Shown in pieces: positions 27,877-37,764 of a stretch of 64,000 nt of DNA. The notes beneath the pieces were generated by a model. It saw only the letters and a list, made by a program, of their open reading frames with translations, did no database searches and had not been told where the DNA came from. Source of the DNA: a virus; the IMG/VR virus record IMGVR_UViG_3300037839_000499, positions 1 to 64,000 of that record. One strand, given 5' to 3'. The first letter of the stretch is position 1. Each line of letters begins with the position of its first letter. The translations under genes and the position numbers were made by a program.

Positions 27877-30066
27877 ATGGCTGAAACGCAGATAGATACG
27901 CTTTTGGAGAGCACGGACGCCCTTGAAAAGGCCATAGACCAAGCCAAACCGCTGGAAGGCGGGGAGGCACTAGGAGGCGGATCCCCAGCTCCCAATAGCT
28001 TTTCAACAGCCTATCTGCTTACGGCGGAACAGGAGAAAAACCTAGTCGCCCACGCCATAAGAAGGCTCCGGGAAACCGAAGCCGACATGGGTCGCAACCT
28101 CACCCGATCTGCCGCTTGGCATAACAATATGTCGGGCGGGATTCCGGCTCATGATACTTTCCTTGGTAGAAGGCAGATATTTGAATGGATTTACGAGAAT
28201 AACGTAAGCTGGCGTCCGTTCACGATGGGCGGAATCTTTGAGCATAGTAATCTCATCGTTCCGTTAACTCGCAGGATTGCTCGGCAAATGATCGCTCGAG
28301 CCGTTAAGTATTTCCTTGGTACAGACCCTTGGTTCGGGGTTTTGCCAGAAGGATCCTCAGATCGGAATGTGGCCGACCGGCTTGAAAAGTACGCCCGATT
28401 TAAGTTTGACCGACTGAAGATTAAGGATGCCCTAAAGATGGCCATCCAGATTGCATTTGTCCGAGGGGAGTGCGTCGTCAAAACCACCTACACCCAGAAA
28501 GATCAAATATATAAAAAGCTCCTGCGGGTAATGGTAGACGGCCAAGGGAATCCCATTATGGCGGCCGACGGTGATTTTATTACAGAAAACGACCGGTTTG
28601 CCCCATCTCAAGACGGCCAAATGGTTCTCCAGAGAGACATGCAGACCCCGCAACCCATGTTCCCAATCTTTATGGAGCAATTGGTTACACGGAAGTCCGA
28701 CATATTTATCGGGCCTGCGGCCGAGCCAGTATACTTTCAAGACTTTTTGTGTCCGCTAAATGCGTCTTCTGTCGATGATGCCGATTTCTGCGCTCATCTT
28801 TACGATGCACCGGTGATGGAGCTGGCCGACCTTTACAGGAAAAAGGGAGTCGGATCGGAGGATCCAGACGAAGAGCTGGCAAGAATCCGTAGCGTGATTG
28901 AGCAGATTCGGCTGGCCTCAAGCGAAAGCGGAGATCCCAAAACAGGGGCTGGGCAAGCTAGGTCTGAACGAGGTGAGGGTCAGGTGGGGGTCAACAATAC
29001 AGCCCAGCCGTCCCTTGAAGTGGCTGAATGCTACATTCGCTACGATGCGGATGGCGACGGGATTACCGAAGAAATTATGCTACTTCTCGATGTTAAGAAC
29101 CAAAAAGCCATCTTTTATGAGTACACAGCCAATGTAACTGCTGACGGTAAGAGGCCGTTCACAGTTCTTAGGGTTAATCCAGTAGACGGCCGGTGGTATG
29201 GGATCGGAGCGGTGGAGCAGTTTAAGTCCTCGCAGGACTTTATTGATCTGACGGTAAACCGATTAAACTTTGCCCAAGGAGCAAGCGGGCGGATCACGTT
29301 CTGGAGGCCAGACGCCACTTACGAGGGATCCTCTAATCCAAACCTAGTTCTCAACAGCGGAGGCACTTACACGCTTCGCCCAGGATTTTCAGCCAAGGAT
29401 GCCGTTGAATATGTGGCACTCCCAGAGACCAAAAACGACCAGCTGAGCTTCATGTTGAACTATTTTACGCAGATTGTTCAGCTGGAGTCAGGGATTGTGA
29501 ATCCCGGCGACCAAGACTTTGCGGGTCTTCCAAGTTCCAAGCTGGCAACCGGAATCCGCTCGATTGACGCTTCGGGCCAAGAAATGTTTAGCCAATACAT
29601 TCAAGACATGCTCGCCCCGCTGATGCAGATTATGAATCGTCTCGTTCTGCTACTACTCAAAAACTTAGACAAGAAGGAGGCTTTCAACTATCTCGAAGGA
29701 GATGCGTTGAGTCTTATCTCTATCGGGCCAGATGACGTAAAGGGCATGGAATTGAATATAAAATTACTTCTAACCCGCTTCTACGGAGAGCAACAGCTTC
29801 AGAGTAATGCCCAAGCGGCCAATCTTGTGACGCAATTTTACTCCCTCCCGCCCGAAATTCAGCAGAAAGTATCCTTGTTCTACACTCAATCATTGAAGTC
29901 CCTTGGCGTTGTAGAGGCCGAGCAGATTATTCAGCCATTTGAAGTAACAGGGGCAACTACCCAAGATGGAAGAGTTTTCGGGCAATCCGGATCCCCAGGA
30001 GCGCCAGCCGGTGCAGTTGGGAATCCAAGACAAGTACCACTAGATCCCGGATCCGCTGGCGGATGA
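27877..30066 (+). CDS. Portal protein
   Basis: 729 aa, the size of podovirus portals. The N-terminal third carries a portal-like core (IVPLTRRIARQMIARAVKYFLGTDPWFGVLPEG...KIKDALKMAIQIAFVRGECVVKTTY). The middle has the YDADGDGITEE acidic loop and an LRVNPVDGRWYGIGAVEQF segment common in large portal proteins. The C-terminal ~40 residues are a Gly/Pro-rich tail. It would form the dodecameric DNA entry ring at one capsid vertex. The stop overlaps the next start (ATGA). Confidence 0.85.
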   Translation: MAETQIDTLLESTDALEKAIDQAKPLEGGEALGGGSPAPNSFSTAYLLTAEQEKNLVAHAIRRLRETEADMGRNLTRSAAWHNNMSGGIPAHDTFLGRRQIFEWIYENNVSWRPFTMGGIFEHSNLIVPLTRRIARQMIARAVKYFLGTDPWFGVLPEGSSDRNVADRLEKYARFKFDRLKIKDALKMAIQIAFVRGECVVKTTYTQKDQIYKKLLRVMVDGQGNPIMAADGDFITENDRFAPSQDGQMVLQRDMQTPQPMFPIFMEQLVTRKSDIFIGPAAEPVYFQDFLCPLNASSVDDADFCAHLYDAPVMELADLYRKKGVGSEDPDEELARIRSVIEQIRLASSESGDPKTGAGQARSERGEGQVGVNNTAQPSLEVAECYIRYDADGDGITEEIMLLLDVKNQKAIFYEYTANVTADGKRPFTVLRVNPVDGRWYGIGAVEQFKSSQDFIDLTVNRLNFAQGASGRITFWRPDATYEGSSNPNLVLNSGGTYTLRPGFSAKDAVEYVALPETKNDQLSFMLNYFTQIVQLESGIVNPGDQDFAGLPSSKLATGIRSIDASGQEMFSQYIQDMLAPLMQIMNRLVLLLLKNLDKKEAFNYLEGDALSLISIGPDDVKGMELNIKLLLTRFYGEQQLQSNAQAANLVTQFYSLPPEIQQKVSLFYTQSLKSLGVVEAEQIIQPFEVTGATTQDGRVFGQSGSPGAPAGAVGNPRQVPLDPGSAGG

Positions 30067-31070
30067 ACGTCGCCGTAATCACAGCGGCAACCAAGCGGTT
30101 TAGTTACGCCCTTTATGGGTCGATCATGTCCGTTAAGAGGGCTATGGCTGGCGTCCCTTACACGCACATACTGGCAACGGACAAGTCTGGAGTGGCTGAA
30201 AAGATCATTAAATCCACAGGGGTAAATGCGATCATTCTGGAGCTGGACGTTGACGATGACTCACTCAAGTACAAGGAGGACAGCCAAATTGTAATAGCTA
30301 GGCTTCAGCAGGCCTGCCTAGATCAAGCTGTGGCCTTGGATGCAGATCTATGCTGGTCGGTAGAATCCGACATGCTGGTTCACCCAGACTCTTTTCGTGG
30401 CCTACGATGGACGCTTGATTGTCCTACCCCGACTTACGATATCGCCGTATCCACCTATTGGAATGGAAGCTTCCTGTGTGGGCGCGGAACCGAGAAAAAG
30501 CAGATTTGCGAGGACTACACAGAAGAAGAGAGGGAACTGCCCGAGGAACTTAAGAAGCAATTAGAAGGCAAGCGCAAGGAGTGGACGGCCTGCGTCGAGA
30601 AGAAGGAAAAGCCAAGCGAGGAACTGATGAAAGAACTGAGGGAGCTTGATGAAAAGATTAAGCAATGCCCGCCAAAGGGGAATGTATTTGCGCTTAATGC
30701 TACTAAATGGAGGAAGCGCGGCTGGCTGGATCAAGCGTATCCTGGGGCGGCCGTGCATGGAGCCGTACTTCCCACGGATTGGTGCGGGATGGGTTGCACT
30801 CTTTTAAGCAAGAAGGCATTGGCAGTTTCAAACTTTGATGGTTATGACGGCAAGGGAACTCAAGACCTCTACCTCGTTTGGAACCGATGGTCTCCGGCTG
30901 GCCTAAAAATAGCTTGTAACGTATCCGTCCCTGCATCTCACGTTAAAAAGGGCGAGGATGGGTACGTGGTGCACCAGCCCTACTTTAGTTCGCAGGACGA
31001 GGAGACGAGTGGACATATCCGCGTATACCCAAGAAAATACCTCGAACTGACAACCTATTCTCCTGCGTAG
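30063..31070 (+). CDS. Glycosyltransferase-like protein (GT-A fold)
   Basis: 335 aa, coupled to the portal gene by an ATGA overlap. The N-terminus (MNVAVITAATKRFSYALYGSI) and the ALDADLCWSVESDML section look like a nucleotide-sugar-binding Rossmann start and an acidic metal-binding motif (E-S-D, DxD-like). A highly charged helical insert (~150-205) interrupts the fold. A later GTQDLYLVWNRW and an H-V-K motif could complete the active site. Glycosylation of a virion protein or host surface is inferred. It ends by overlapping the convergent gene by 16 nt. Confidence 0.55.
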   Translation: MNVAVITAATKRFSYALYGSIMSVKRAMAGVPYTHILATDKSGVAEKIIKSTGVNAIILELDVDDDSLKYKEDSQIVIARLQQACLDQAVALDADLCWSVESDMLVHPDSFRGLRWTLDCPTPTYDIAVSTYWNGSFLCGRGTEKKQICEDYTEEERELPEELKKQLEGKRKEWTACVEKKEKPSEELMKELRELDEKIKQCPPKGNVFALNATKWRKRGWLDQAYPGAAVHGAVLPTDWCGMGCTLLSKKALAVSNFDGYDGKGTQDLYLVWNRWSPAGLKIACNVSVPASHVKKGEDGYVVHQPYFSSQDEETSGHIRVYPRKYLELTTYSPA

Positions 31071-33817
31071 CATTCACCTGCGTGACCATCACCCCACTTT
31101 TTCTTAAAAGCTGGATGCGTCCAGAGGTAGGAGGCGGCGTTTTTATTATAGATCAATGACTTGTCGCCCTTATTAAAATAAGTCGCCGTGTCTCCTATGA
31201 GTGGAATCGGAATTCCAGGCTGTGGAAAATCGCATCCGGAGCAGTTAACTGAAAATACGTGGTCTGTTTCTACGGGCATAACCTGGCCTTGATTCCAGGT
31301 ATTCCATCCCACGCTCTTTGTGGCTATATAAGTGTATGGGATTGCTTTTGCAATCCATGCCCCCTTAAAAGTGCTGTCAAACGAAGTGGAGAAAGCTTTG
31401 GTAGAAAAAGTTGTTTCAAACGATTCCGAGACCTTTTCCTTGCTGGATATTACGTTAAGCCCTCCGTGAGCAACAATGGTTTGCTTCGCTCCGGCCAAGA
31501 ACCTCGCAAGGCTCCCTTCCGCCCCGTAGCTATTTTTGAAAGCTCCTGTATTAAAAGAGTAGCTAAATGTGCCTGTGGTGATTTTGCCATTAACAACTCC
31601 GTGCCCCGGCCAAGACGCTTGATTCCAGATTTTAGCGGTTGGATCGGAAATATAGTAGGAGTGTACATCGCCATCATGTGAGGCTGTGGCCGTGCCTTTA
31701 GATTTCCCGTTTGGGGATCCAACAAGGTACACGGCATCACCAGTAGCGAGCGCAATGAAGGTCTTTTTTGCGCCATCAGATCCAAACTGGGTTGTCCTGC
31801 CCATTGGATTGTAGTACGCGCCATCAAATGCAAATGTTGCATGAGAGTTTTCGATGTCCGAATTTGACTGCTTCAGGCTAAACGAAGTTGCGGTTTGCAT
31901 GCTCTTCTTGGAATAATCCCAGAAATAGAGACCCTCGTCCTTCTGGAGTGTCACTTGAAATCCTCCATCCTCAAAAGCAATTCCTGTTGTTAGGGTCTGA
32001 GCGCGGGTGACGTGATTGTAGGACACCTCGTAAGATACTTGGCCTACTTGGGCACAATCTCCTTGTCTTTCTATTTGCTCATTCTCCGTTCTATAAACTG
32101 GCCATCCATACTCTGGAACCCCTCTTTCGCAGCAATCAGTGTATGTGAAATTGGGATCTCCATCCTCACGACCATCATTGAACACTTGAGTGCATTCGTT
32201 GCAATTTGCGCCGGAATCATAACATTGAGTTTGGCCTGGAATATTCGGTCCCGGAGCAGTCGTTTCCCCTTTTGTGCTTGTGCATCCGCAGTTCATAGCA
32301 CAGCTATTAGTGAGTGGCGGGCCTTTTACAGCAATCGCTCTTGCAACATTGCCGCCTGCGCATGTAACACATACTGCCTGAAGGTGCATGCTGACGATGG
32401 GGCTACTAAAAGAAACGCAATCATATTTATCAACAGAGTTAGCATTGCTATTCCAACTGGATCCATTCGAAGTGCTGTAACCAAACTCACCCCAAGCCAA
32501 GTGATCTTTTCTTTCTATTGAGGTTGCTTGGTACGCCACGTAATCGCCTACGGCAACGGTGCTAATTTTCGAATGAGTGAATAAAAACGAGCTCCCAGCA
32601 AGCACGGTATCTGTTGTCTTTTCTGTGACCCCTTCCGATGAACAGCTTGTTCCTTGATCCAAGTCGAGGCAGCACGGGTTAGCGCCAGGGCCAGTCTCCG
32701 TATAAGCAATCCCCTCTGAGGTACACTTAACTTCGGTGCTATAAAACAATGTGACCGGATCTCCACCACCCTGATAGCCACCAGCACCAACCTTGTATGT
32801 GCTGGTAGATGCACCGCTTTCACCCAACCAGACGTAGGAATTTGTATACGAAGATTCCTTGCCCTTTAGGCCGGTATATTTAACCTCGGCATTGTCGTAC
32901 GTAAAAGTCTGATTTATTTCGGGTGATGCCGATCCAGAGGTCATGCTGAACTCAACGGCTTTATCTGTGGATAAAGCATAAACAGTTACGGTTTTGAATG
33001 AGTCGATATTCTTGCTTCCTGTCGTAATGTAGTTTCCAGTTTTTGATAGAATATATGCGCTCTCGCAATCAGGATAATCATAAATAGGGCATGGGTCTGC
33101 TGTTTTCCAAGAAAATAATGGCCCCCCGTCAGGGCTATCAGCTTTGCCGCAGTTATCGTAATACGTTGGGACAACAATTACGCAACCGGAACAGGTCTCA
33201 GTAGCGATGCACTTTTTGTCTCCATCTCGTCCACCACACCAAGACCCAGTTGCGTTGCTGTCCAGCACGGCCGGGAAGTTGGGGCCGTCAGCGTAAAGAG
33301 AGAGTGGGTTTTGCGGAGTTAGATAAACGCAGTCTTTCGTGGTAGTCCCAAATGCCCCAATCCCCGGGATATCTTTGCCGCTATTAATGGAAGTAACGCA
33401 AGCCAGCTCGGCGGTTTTTGTGTAGGGATTCTCGGAGTTGCCTTCCGTGGAACTAAACCCATCTAGGCATGTTTGCTTCGCAAAAAGGCTGGCAGAAAGA
33501 GTGTTGGACTGATACGGAGCCTCTAGCTTTGCAACTCCAGTTGCGTTTTGAGTCTGCAACACGCAGTAACCTTGTCTGGCACACGCGTCGCTGTAGGAAA
33601 AGGCGCAATATCCATTGGAATTTGTGTAATCTATCTTCAATGTGTAGCGATAGTCTGGAGACTTTTCCCCTTGATCAAATGAGCACGGTGCTCCGCAATT
33701 ATCATCGCGAAATCCACCGCCCGATGGGGTCCAATACCATCCGCCACCATTCGTTTGCCCACCTTTCTGGATCTTGTTGTAGCCAGAAGCCTTGGAGTGT
33801 TTGTAGGTAGCGAACAT
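31055..33817 (-). CDS. Large cysteine-rich protein, unknown
   Basis: 920 aa from ATG 33817 (upstream in-frame starts exist to 33886 but would overlap the preceding gene). It is one of only two minus-strand genes in the morphogenesis region. It contains many cysteines spread through the first two thirds, often paired (CVTCAGG, CNECTQ, DCCERG, CGCTS), and is rich in S, T, G, N and Y. No signal peptide is seen. This composition suits an extracellular or virion-surface protein with disulfides or metal sites. It starts four bases after its upstream partner's stop, so the two form an operon. No family is recognised. Confidence 0.75.
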   Translation of the reverse strand: MFATYKHSKASGYNKIQKGGQTNGGGWYWTPSGGGFRDDNCGAPCSFDQGEKSPDYRYTLKIDYTNSNGYCAFSYSDACARQGYCVLQTQNATGVAKLEAPYQSNTLSASLFAKQTCLDGFSSTEGNSENPYTKTAELACVTSINSGKDIPGIGAFGTTTKDCVYLTPQNPLSLYADGPNFPAVLDSNATGSWCGGRDGDKKCIATETCSGCVIVVPTYYDNCGKADSPDGGPLFSWKTADPCPIYDYPDCESAYILSKTGNYITTGSKNIDSFKTVTVYALSTDKAVEFSMTSGSASPEINQTFTYDNAEVKYTGLKGKESSYTNSYVWLGESGASTSTYKVGAGGYQGGGDPVTLFYSTEVKCTSEGIAYTETGPGANPCCLDLDQGTSCSSEGVTEKTTDTVLAGSSFLFTHSKISTVAVGDYVAYQATSIERKDHLAWGEFGYSTSNGSSWNSNANSVDKYDCVSFSSPIVSMHLQAVCVTCAGGNVARAIAVKGPPLTNSCAMNCGCTSTKGETTAPGPNIPGQTQCYDSGANCNECTQVFNDGREDGDPNFTYTDCCERGVPEYGWPVYRTENEQIERQGDCAQVGQVSYEVSYNHVTRAQTLTTGIAFEDGGFQVTLQKDEGLYFWDYSKKSMQTATSFSLKQSNSDIENSHATFAFDGAYYNPMGRTTQFGSDGAKKTFIALATGDAVYLVGSPNGKSKGTATASHDGDVHSYYISDPTAKIWNQASWPGHGVVNGKITTGTFSYSFNTGAFKNSYGAEGSLARFLAGAKQTIVAHGGLNVISSKEKVSESFETTFSTKAFSTSFDSTFKGAWIAKAIPYTYIATKSVGWNTWNQGQVMPVETDHVFSVNCSGCDFPQPGIPIPLIGDTATYFNKGDKSLIYNKNAASYLWTHPAFKKKWGDGHAGECYAGE

Positions 33818-33821
33818 TGGC

Positions 33822-34328
33822 TTATGTGAAAACAGCCCAAGCGTATTTTGCTGTCTTATTGCACCCAGCCCCAAGGTAAGCAGCAACGTATGGAGTAAGG
33901 GAAATTCCGCCTGCTCCTGTCATTCTTCTTGCGTAGTAGGCATTGGCGGTATTCGGAACTGCCTCAACCTCGACAATCGGAACCTCTACAGTAGTTGGAT
34001 ACGAGTCTTCTTCAGGAGTCTGTGCCTCAGGATTTCCTACTTGAATCTCCGCGCTTGTTACGACCTGACCATCGGTTGTGATTACCACTTTGTAATACCC
34101 AACCGTTACGCCGCCAGAAAACCTCGGAACTGGAATGCCATTAGCATGTCCGCTTGTAATTTTGACCTGATTTCCTAAAATAAAAGGCGTAAAGGGCCAA
34201 GTAATCCTTGGGTCGCGATAAAGGTTTAATATTCCTTGCCCAATGAACTTTGCGCCCGACCCAGCAACGCTTCCGTAGTTGATTGAAGGCCTAACGAATC
34301 CACTTACGGCATCTCTTTTGTTGCTCAT
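33822..34328 (-). CDS. Hypothetical protein, 168 aa
   Basis: First gene of the minus-strand pair. Beta-rich sequence with a QVKITSGHANGIPVPRF segment, an acidic middle (NPEAQTPEEDSYPTTVEVPIVEVEAV) and a Gly/Ala-rich end. The start region lacks a Shine-Dalgarno site. It diverges from the scaffold gene, sharing a 108-bp intergenic region that holds late element B. A structural role with the Cys-rich partner is a guess from position. Confidence 0.65.
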   Translation of the reverse strand: MSNKRDAVSGFVRPSINYGSVAGSGAKFIGQGILNLYRDPRITWPFTPFILGNQVKITSGHANGIPVPRFSGGVTVGYYKVVITTDGQVVTSAEIQVGNPEAQTPEEDSYPTTVEVPIVEVEAVPNTANAYYARRMTGAGGISLTPYVAAYLGAGCNKTAKYAWAVFT

Positions 34329-34379
34329 ATCTGGAGGTTAAGGGCTTCAACGTATTACTTCTAACGAAGAAGTCGTGGT

Positions 34380-34405
34380 GCGGCACACAGCCAATCAACA
34401 TGTTG
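34380..34405 (+). promoter_or_regulatory. Late bipartite element, copy B (scaffold/capsid)
   Basis: GCGGCACACAGC (34380-34391), 10 nt, GTTG (34402-34405), 31 nt, ATG 34437. Identical halves and spacings to copy A, 25 kb away. It lies in the divergent region and is the only plausible initiation signal for the scaffold-capsid unit. Confidence 0.75.
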
Positions 34406-34436
34406 CTAAGGTAGTTCCAGAATCCAGTTTGCGTTA

Positions 34437-35405
34437 ATGAGCGAAACAACTACTCCGGTGCAAACCGAGCAAACAACAACTCAAACCCAAAACAATAAAC
34501 CTGACGTAGCAACGCTAGATGAGCGGGCGTATCAAGAGCTTGTCCAAAAGCTTTCGACTGCTGTAGAGCAGCCAAAAGCAGAGGAGGCTCCTGTCGCCAC
34601 GGATCCGGCTCCCCAGCCAGAACCTAAAGCCGAGGAACTAACCACGGCTGAGACTCATCCGGAAGAAGTTAAGGCTGAAGTGGCCGGTGATGAAATCCCC
34701 GATCCCCAGTCCAATATTCTTCCAGAGCGAGTAAGGGTTGGATCTTGGTCGGAGGAAGAGCGTAAAGCCCTTCAGATCCGTGCCAGGAATCCAGACCTCT
34801 CTCTTGCTCAAGCGATGGAGATGGTCAAAAAGGGTGAATCAGAGACAACCGCCACCCAGTATGCAGATCCAGCCACAATCGAAACCAAGATGTCGGAACG
34901 CGGCAAGGCGAAAGCCGAAGCCATCCGTGCGCTTGAGTTTGATAAGGCTGCTGACCTCGAGCTTGAGATTCAGAATCTTAGTCTTGAGTTAAGGCGTTCC
35001 GAAAGGCGTGCCTCAGAGGATGCAACTAAAGCCCAAGCGGACTTCAGCTATAGGGTTGGAGACGCAAAGGCGAAGGCGGTGAAATTCTACCCAGATGCCT
35101 CCGAGAAGAGCAGTCCCTTAGTGGCTAAGATGAATGAGATCTATGAATCCCTCAAGGATACGCAGAATCCTCTCATCTCAGACCCCGAACTGCCTTGGAA
35201 GCTGACCCAAATGGCGGCCAATGCCATCGGAATTGCACCCAATTCCGGCCGGCCGGCCCCCTCATCTAGCGTTGCGCGTCAAAACAAACCACCAATTGCG
35301 AGCGGTAACGCTCGCACAACTGCTCCTGCAAACATATCGCCGAAGGATCTGGTCGCAAACATACAGGACTTGGACACTCTCCAAGCTCTGGCGGCTAGGC
35401 TCTAA
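34437..35405 (+). CDS. Scaffolding protein
   Basis: 322 aa, directly upstream of the capsid gene. It is highly charged, rich in E, A, K, Q and T, with a disordered acidic N-terminus (~1-95), a helical centre (ATIETKMSERGKAKAEAIRALEFDKAADLELEIQ... arranged as long amphipathic helices, ~145-215) and a basic Pro/Ala tail ending in LQALAARL. These are the usual features of phage prohead scaffolds, which fill the shell during assembly and leave before packaging. Start is set by the upstream late element; no Shine-Dalgarno site. Confidence 0.8.
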   Translation: MSETTTPVQTEQTTTQTQNNKPDVATLDERAYQELVQKLSTAVEQPKAEEAPVATDPAPQPEPKAEELTTAETHPEEVKAEVAGDEIPDPQSNILPERVRVGSWSEEERKALQIRARNPDLSLAQAMEMVKKGESETTATQYADPATIETKMSERGKAKAEAIRALEFDKAADLELEIQNLSLELRRSERRASEDATKAQADFSYRVGDAKAKAVKFYPDASEKSSPLVAKMNEIYESLKDTQNPLISDPELPWKLTQMAANAIGIAPNSGRPAPSSSVARQNKPPIASGNARTTAPANISPKDLVANIQDLDTLQALAARL

Positions 35406-35439
35406 GGTGCGCAGGAGTTAAAGAAAGGGGTCACTAACC

Positions 35440-37029
35440 ATGGCTTCACTATTAATCCCCGAATCAAATCGACTCGCTGATTTCGGAATCAGCAACTCAA
35501 CAGCATATAATGCTCTTTTGCCAGAACTCTGGCGGAAAGGCATACAACTGTCCGAGGCAACCGAGAACTTCTTCCAGCAGTTCGAAGGGCCGAGCGACAC
35601 ATATGCCGTACAGGCTATCCGCGACCTAAGTAAGGGCGCTGGATCTAAAATCACATTCCGCACAATGGCCCAGCTCTTCGGAGAAGGCGTCCAAGGTGAC
35701 GAACTGGTACAGGACAAGACGGAAGATTTCCGACTTGGCTCTTTCCAGCTGACTGTGGATTTTTTAAGACACGCAGTCTCGTACAACAAGCGGACTGAAG
35801 AGAAGATCGCTATTGCGTCCGAACTGAAGTCCAACGTGCCAACCATGCTTGGTAACTGGCTCGGCCGGATCAAAACAGAGCGCTTGCAGAAGTTGTTCCT
35901 CCACAAGGGGAATTCCGAGAATTATATTCTCGCGAACACTTCTGCTACGACTGAAGACGATCTCTTGTCTGGCGACACAATCAGCTACGACACCATCATC
36001 CGCGTAGGTCAGCAGTTGAAAACCCGTGGTGCGAAACCAGCAATGGTCGGCACTGTCGGAAAGAACAAGATCAACCGCTACTTGCTCGCTTCGACTGGTG
36101 AGGCTCTTGTCTCGCTCAAGGCGGAAAGCAACTACTTGCAAGCGCTTCGCGCGGCTGCAGCTGCTCAAGGCGAATCTAGCGTTCTGTTCACCGGCGGATA
36201 CGTCGATGTGGATGGGCATGTGATCCGTGAATACAACCCGATTGACCATGACGGCTTTGGGCCGGTTGGTTCATCGCTCAATTCCCGCGCCGTTTACGGC
36301 GGATATGTATCGAGCAGCGCGGTTGTCACAGGATTCCCGCAGCTCAACACGGCGGCTAACGGCCGGGCGGCGTTTGAAATCGCTGGTGGTGGCTCTGTCA
36401 CCGCTGGTGCAAAACGCACACAAGTAACAAGCGACATCTACGGACCGGCGTACTTCAAGTATTTCAATAACTTCAAGTACCGCTTTAATCCTGACGATTC
36501 ACTCGTTATTGGTGGCTCGGATCGTGGCTACGTCTTGATCTTGTCGAACGGCAAGTACACGCTCGCCCAGTACAGCACCAACGATGGCAACCGCCTGACA
36601 TTGACCGCTGTTCTCGGCACGACTGCCGTTACGTCCGGATCATTCGTGAAGAGCTTGGCTGGATGGGCGACGTTGGTGACTGGAACTGCTCCGGCCACCT
36701 TTAACGCTCAGTTTGCTGATGCGAAGATCCATGATACTGCCACTGCGGCAAACGCCATTACTCCTGGCGCGGTAGTCATTCAATGTAACAAGTGGGGAGT
36801 TCCACTTGGCAAATCCATCATGATGGGCGCCAATGCCGCGGTTCGCGGATACGGCTCTCTCGATGGCGAACGCTCCGAAGAAAACTTCGACGGGGAATTC
36901 GTGAGGAAGGTATACGTGACCAGCATCTTTGGTCAGTCTCCCTACCAACGGCCCGACGGTCGTCAGCCAAACTACGTCGTATTAAGCCATGCGGTGAAAT
37001 ACGCTGGGTTGGTTACACCGACAGTCTAA
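35440..37029 (+). CDS. Major capsid protein, N4-gp56 (DUF4043) type
   Basis: 529 aa. ATG 35440 follows an AAAGGGG site. The N-terminal half shows the family's SKITFRTMAQLFGEGVQGDELV then LTVDFLRHAVSYNKRTEEKI and MLGNWLGRIKTERL motifs. The C-terminus has AAVRGYGSLDGERSEENFDGEF, typical of N4-gp56-like capsids. It forms the icosahedral head. A clear terminator follows. Its codon use appears smoother than that of neighbours, as expected for a highly expressed gene. Confidence 0.92.
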   Translation: MASLLIPESNRLADFGISNSTAYNALLPELWRKGIQLSEATENFFQQFEGPSDTYAVQAIRDLSKGAGSKITFRTMAQLFGEGVQGDELVQDKTEDFRLGSFQLTVDFLRHAVSYNKRTEEKIAIASELKSNVPTMLGNWLGRIKTERLQKLFLHKGNSENYILANTSATTEDDLLSGDTISYDTIIRVGQQLKTRGAKPAMVGTVGKNKINRYLLASTGEALVSLKAESNYLQALRAAAAAQGESSVLFTGGYVDVDGHVIREYNPIDHDGFGPVGSSLNSRAVYGGYVSSSAVVTGFPQLNTAANGRAAFEIAGGGSVTAGAKRTQVTSDIYGPAYFKYFNNFKYRFNPDDSLVIGGSDRGYVLILSNGKYTLAQYSTNDGNRLTLTAVLGTTAVTSGSFVKSLAGWATLVTGTAPATFNAQFADAKIHDTATAANAITPGAVVIQCNKWGVPLGKSIMMGANAAVRGYGSLDGERSEENFDGEFVRKVYVTSIFGQSPYQRPDGRQPNYVVLSHAVKYAGLVTPTV

Positions 37030-37042
37030 ATTGGAAGTGATT

Positions 37043-37075
37043 GGCTCCCATCGGATAAAACCGGTGGGAGCCTTT
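37043..37075 (+). terminator. Intrinsic terminator after the capsid gene
   Basis: GGCTCCCATCGG (37043-37054) pairs with CCGGTGGGAGCC (37061-37072) with one wobble pair and a 6-nt loop, followed by TTT and a T-rich stretch. It lies 13 nt after the capsid stop and 11 nt before the next start, so downstream genes must rely on read-through or an unseen promoter. Confidence 0.85.
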
Positions 37076-37083
37076 CATCTTTT

Positions 37084-37764
37084 ATGACAGTCGCGCAAGC
37101 CATTGATTCGATCTATGAAGTGTTCGGCATTCCGAATAATGCCGCTGCTCCAGAGATCATGCGTCGCCGAATCTTCAATGATCTAAACTCGGCCATGCAG
37201 CTCCTGTGGTCTAAAGGCCATAGGTTTCTTGATTTTTATACACGTAAAGAAATTACCGTAACCATTTCCGCGGCTACCGATAGCTCCGCCCTAAGTGACG
37301 ATATTCAGTCTGTCATCGGCCCCGTCCGCAGGGTGTCAGACAATATTCTCCTGCGCCCTATTTCAAGCAGGGGTGAATTTGAGGCGTTTCACTCCATATA
37401 TGCAGGATCTCTGACGGCCTTAACTAATTCAACCCCACAGGCGTACTTTATCGATGCTATTCGCCCAGATAGCGGGGCAGATGCCACATCGCTAAAGATC
37501 TTTGTTGTCCCCAAGCCAACCACAAACGTCAGCGTGTACATGGCCGTAGCCCTAAAGGCTCCAGCATTTACCATCAACGACTACTCGGCCAGTCCGTCCA
37601 CCAGCATTCCGATCCCGCATAACTACGCGGAAACCCTGCTTTTGCCGATTGCCAGATATTTGTCTTCATCGTCTCTTTTCTTTGCGGATAAATCCAAGCA
37701 ACGCGAGCCACAGCTTAAGTCTGAATATGATCGTGCTCTGCAAACACTCACGGAGTCTGCGTAA
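37084..37764 (+). CDS. Putative head-tail connector / tail protein
   Basis: 226 aa. The N-terminal helical part (AIDSIYEVFGIPNN...RIFNDLNSAMQLLWSKGHRFLDFY) followed by a beta domain resembles the small adaptor proteins that follow capsid genes in podoviruses. Its C-terminal helix ends in SEYDRALQTLTESA, a common pattern in such adaptors. It occupies the expected place after capsid. The family is not identified with certainty. Confidence 0.6.
   Translation: MTVAQAIDSIYEVFGIPNNAAAPEIMRRRIFNDLNSAMQLLWSKGHRFLDFYTRKEITVTISAATDSSALSDDIQSVIGPVRRVSDNILLRPISSRGEFEAFHSIYAGSLTALTNSTPQAYFIDAIRPDSGADATSLKIFVVPKPTTNVSVYMAVALKAPAFTINDYSASPSTSIPIPHNYAETLLLPIARYLSSSSLFFADKSKQREPQLKSEYDRALQTLTESA

Noticed and set aside
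31259-31681. 140-aa plus-strand frame inside the Cys-rich gene
   Set aside because: A shadow of the minus-strand coding frame; no start signal, unusual composition.
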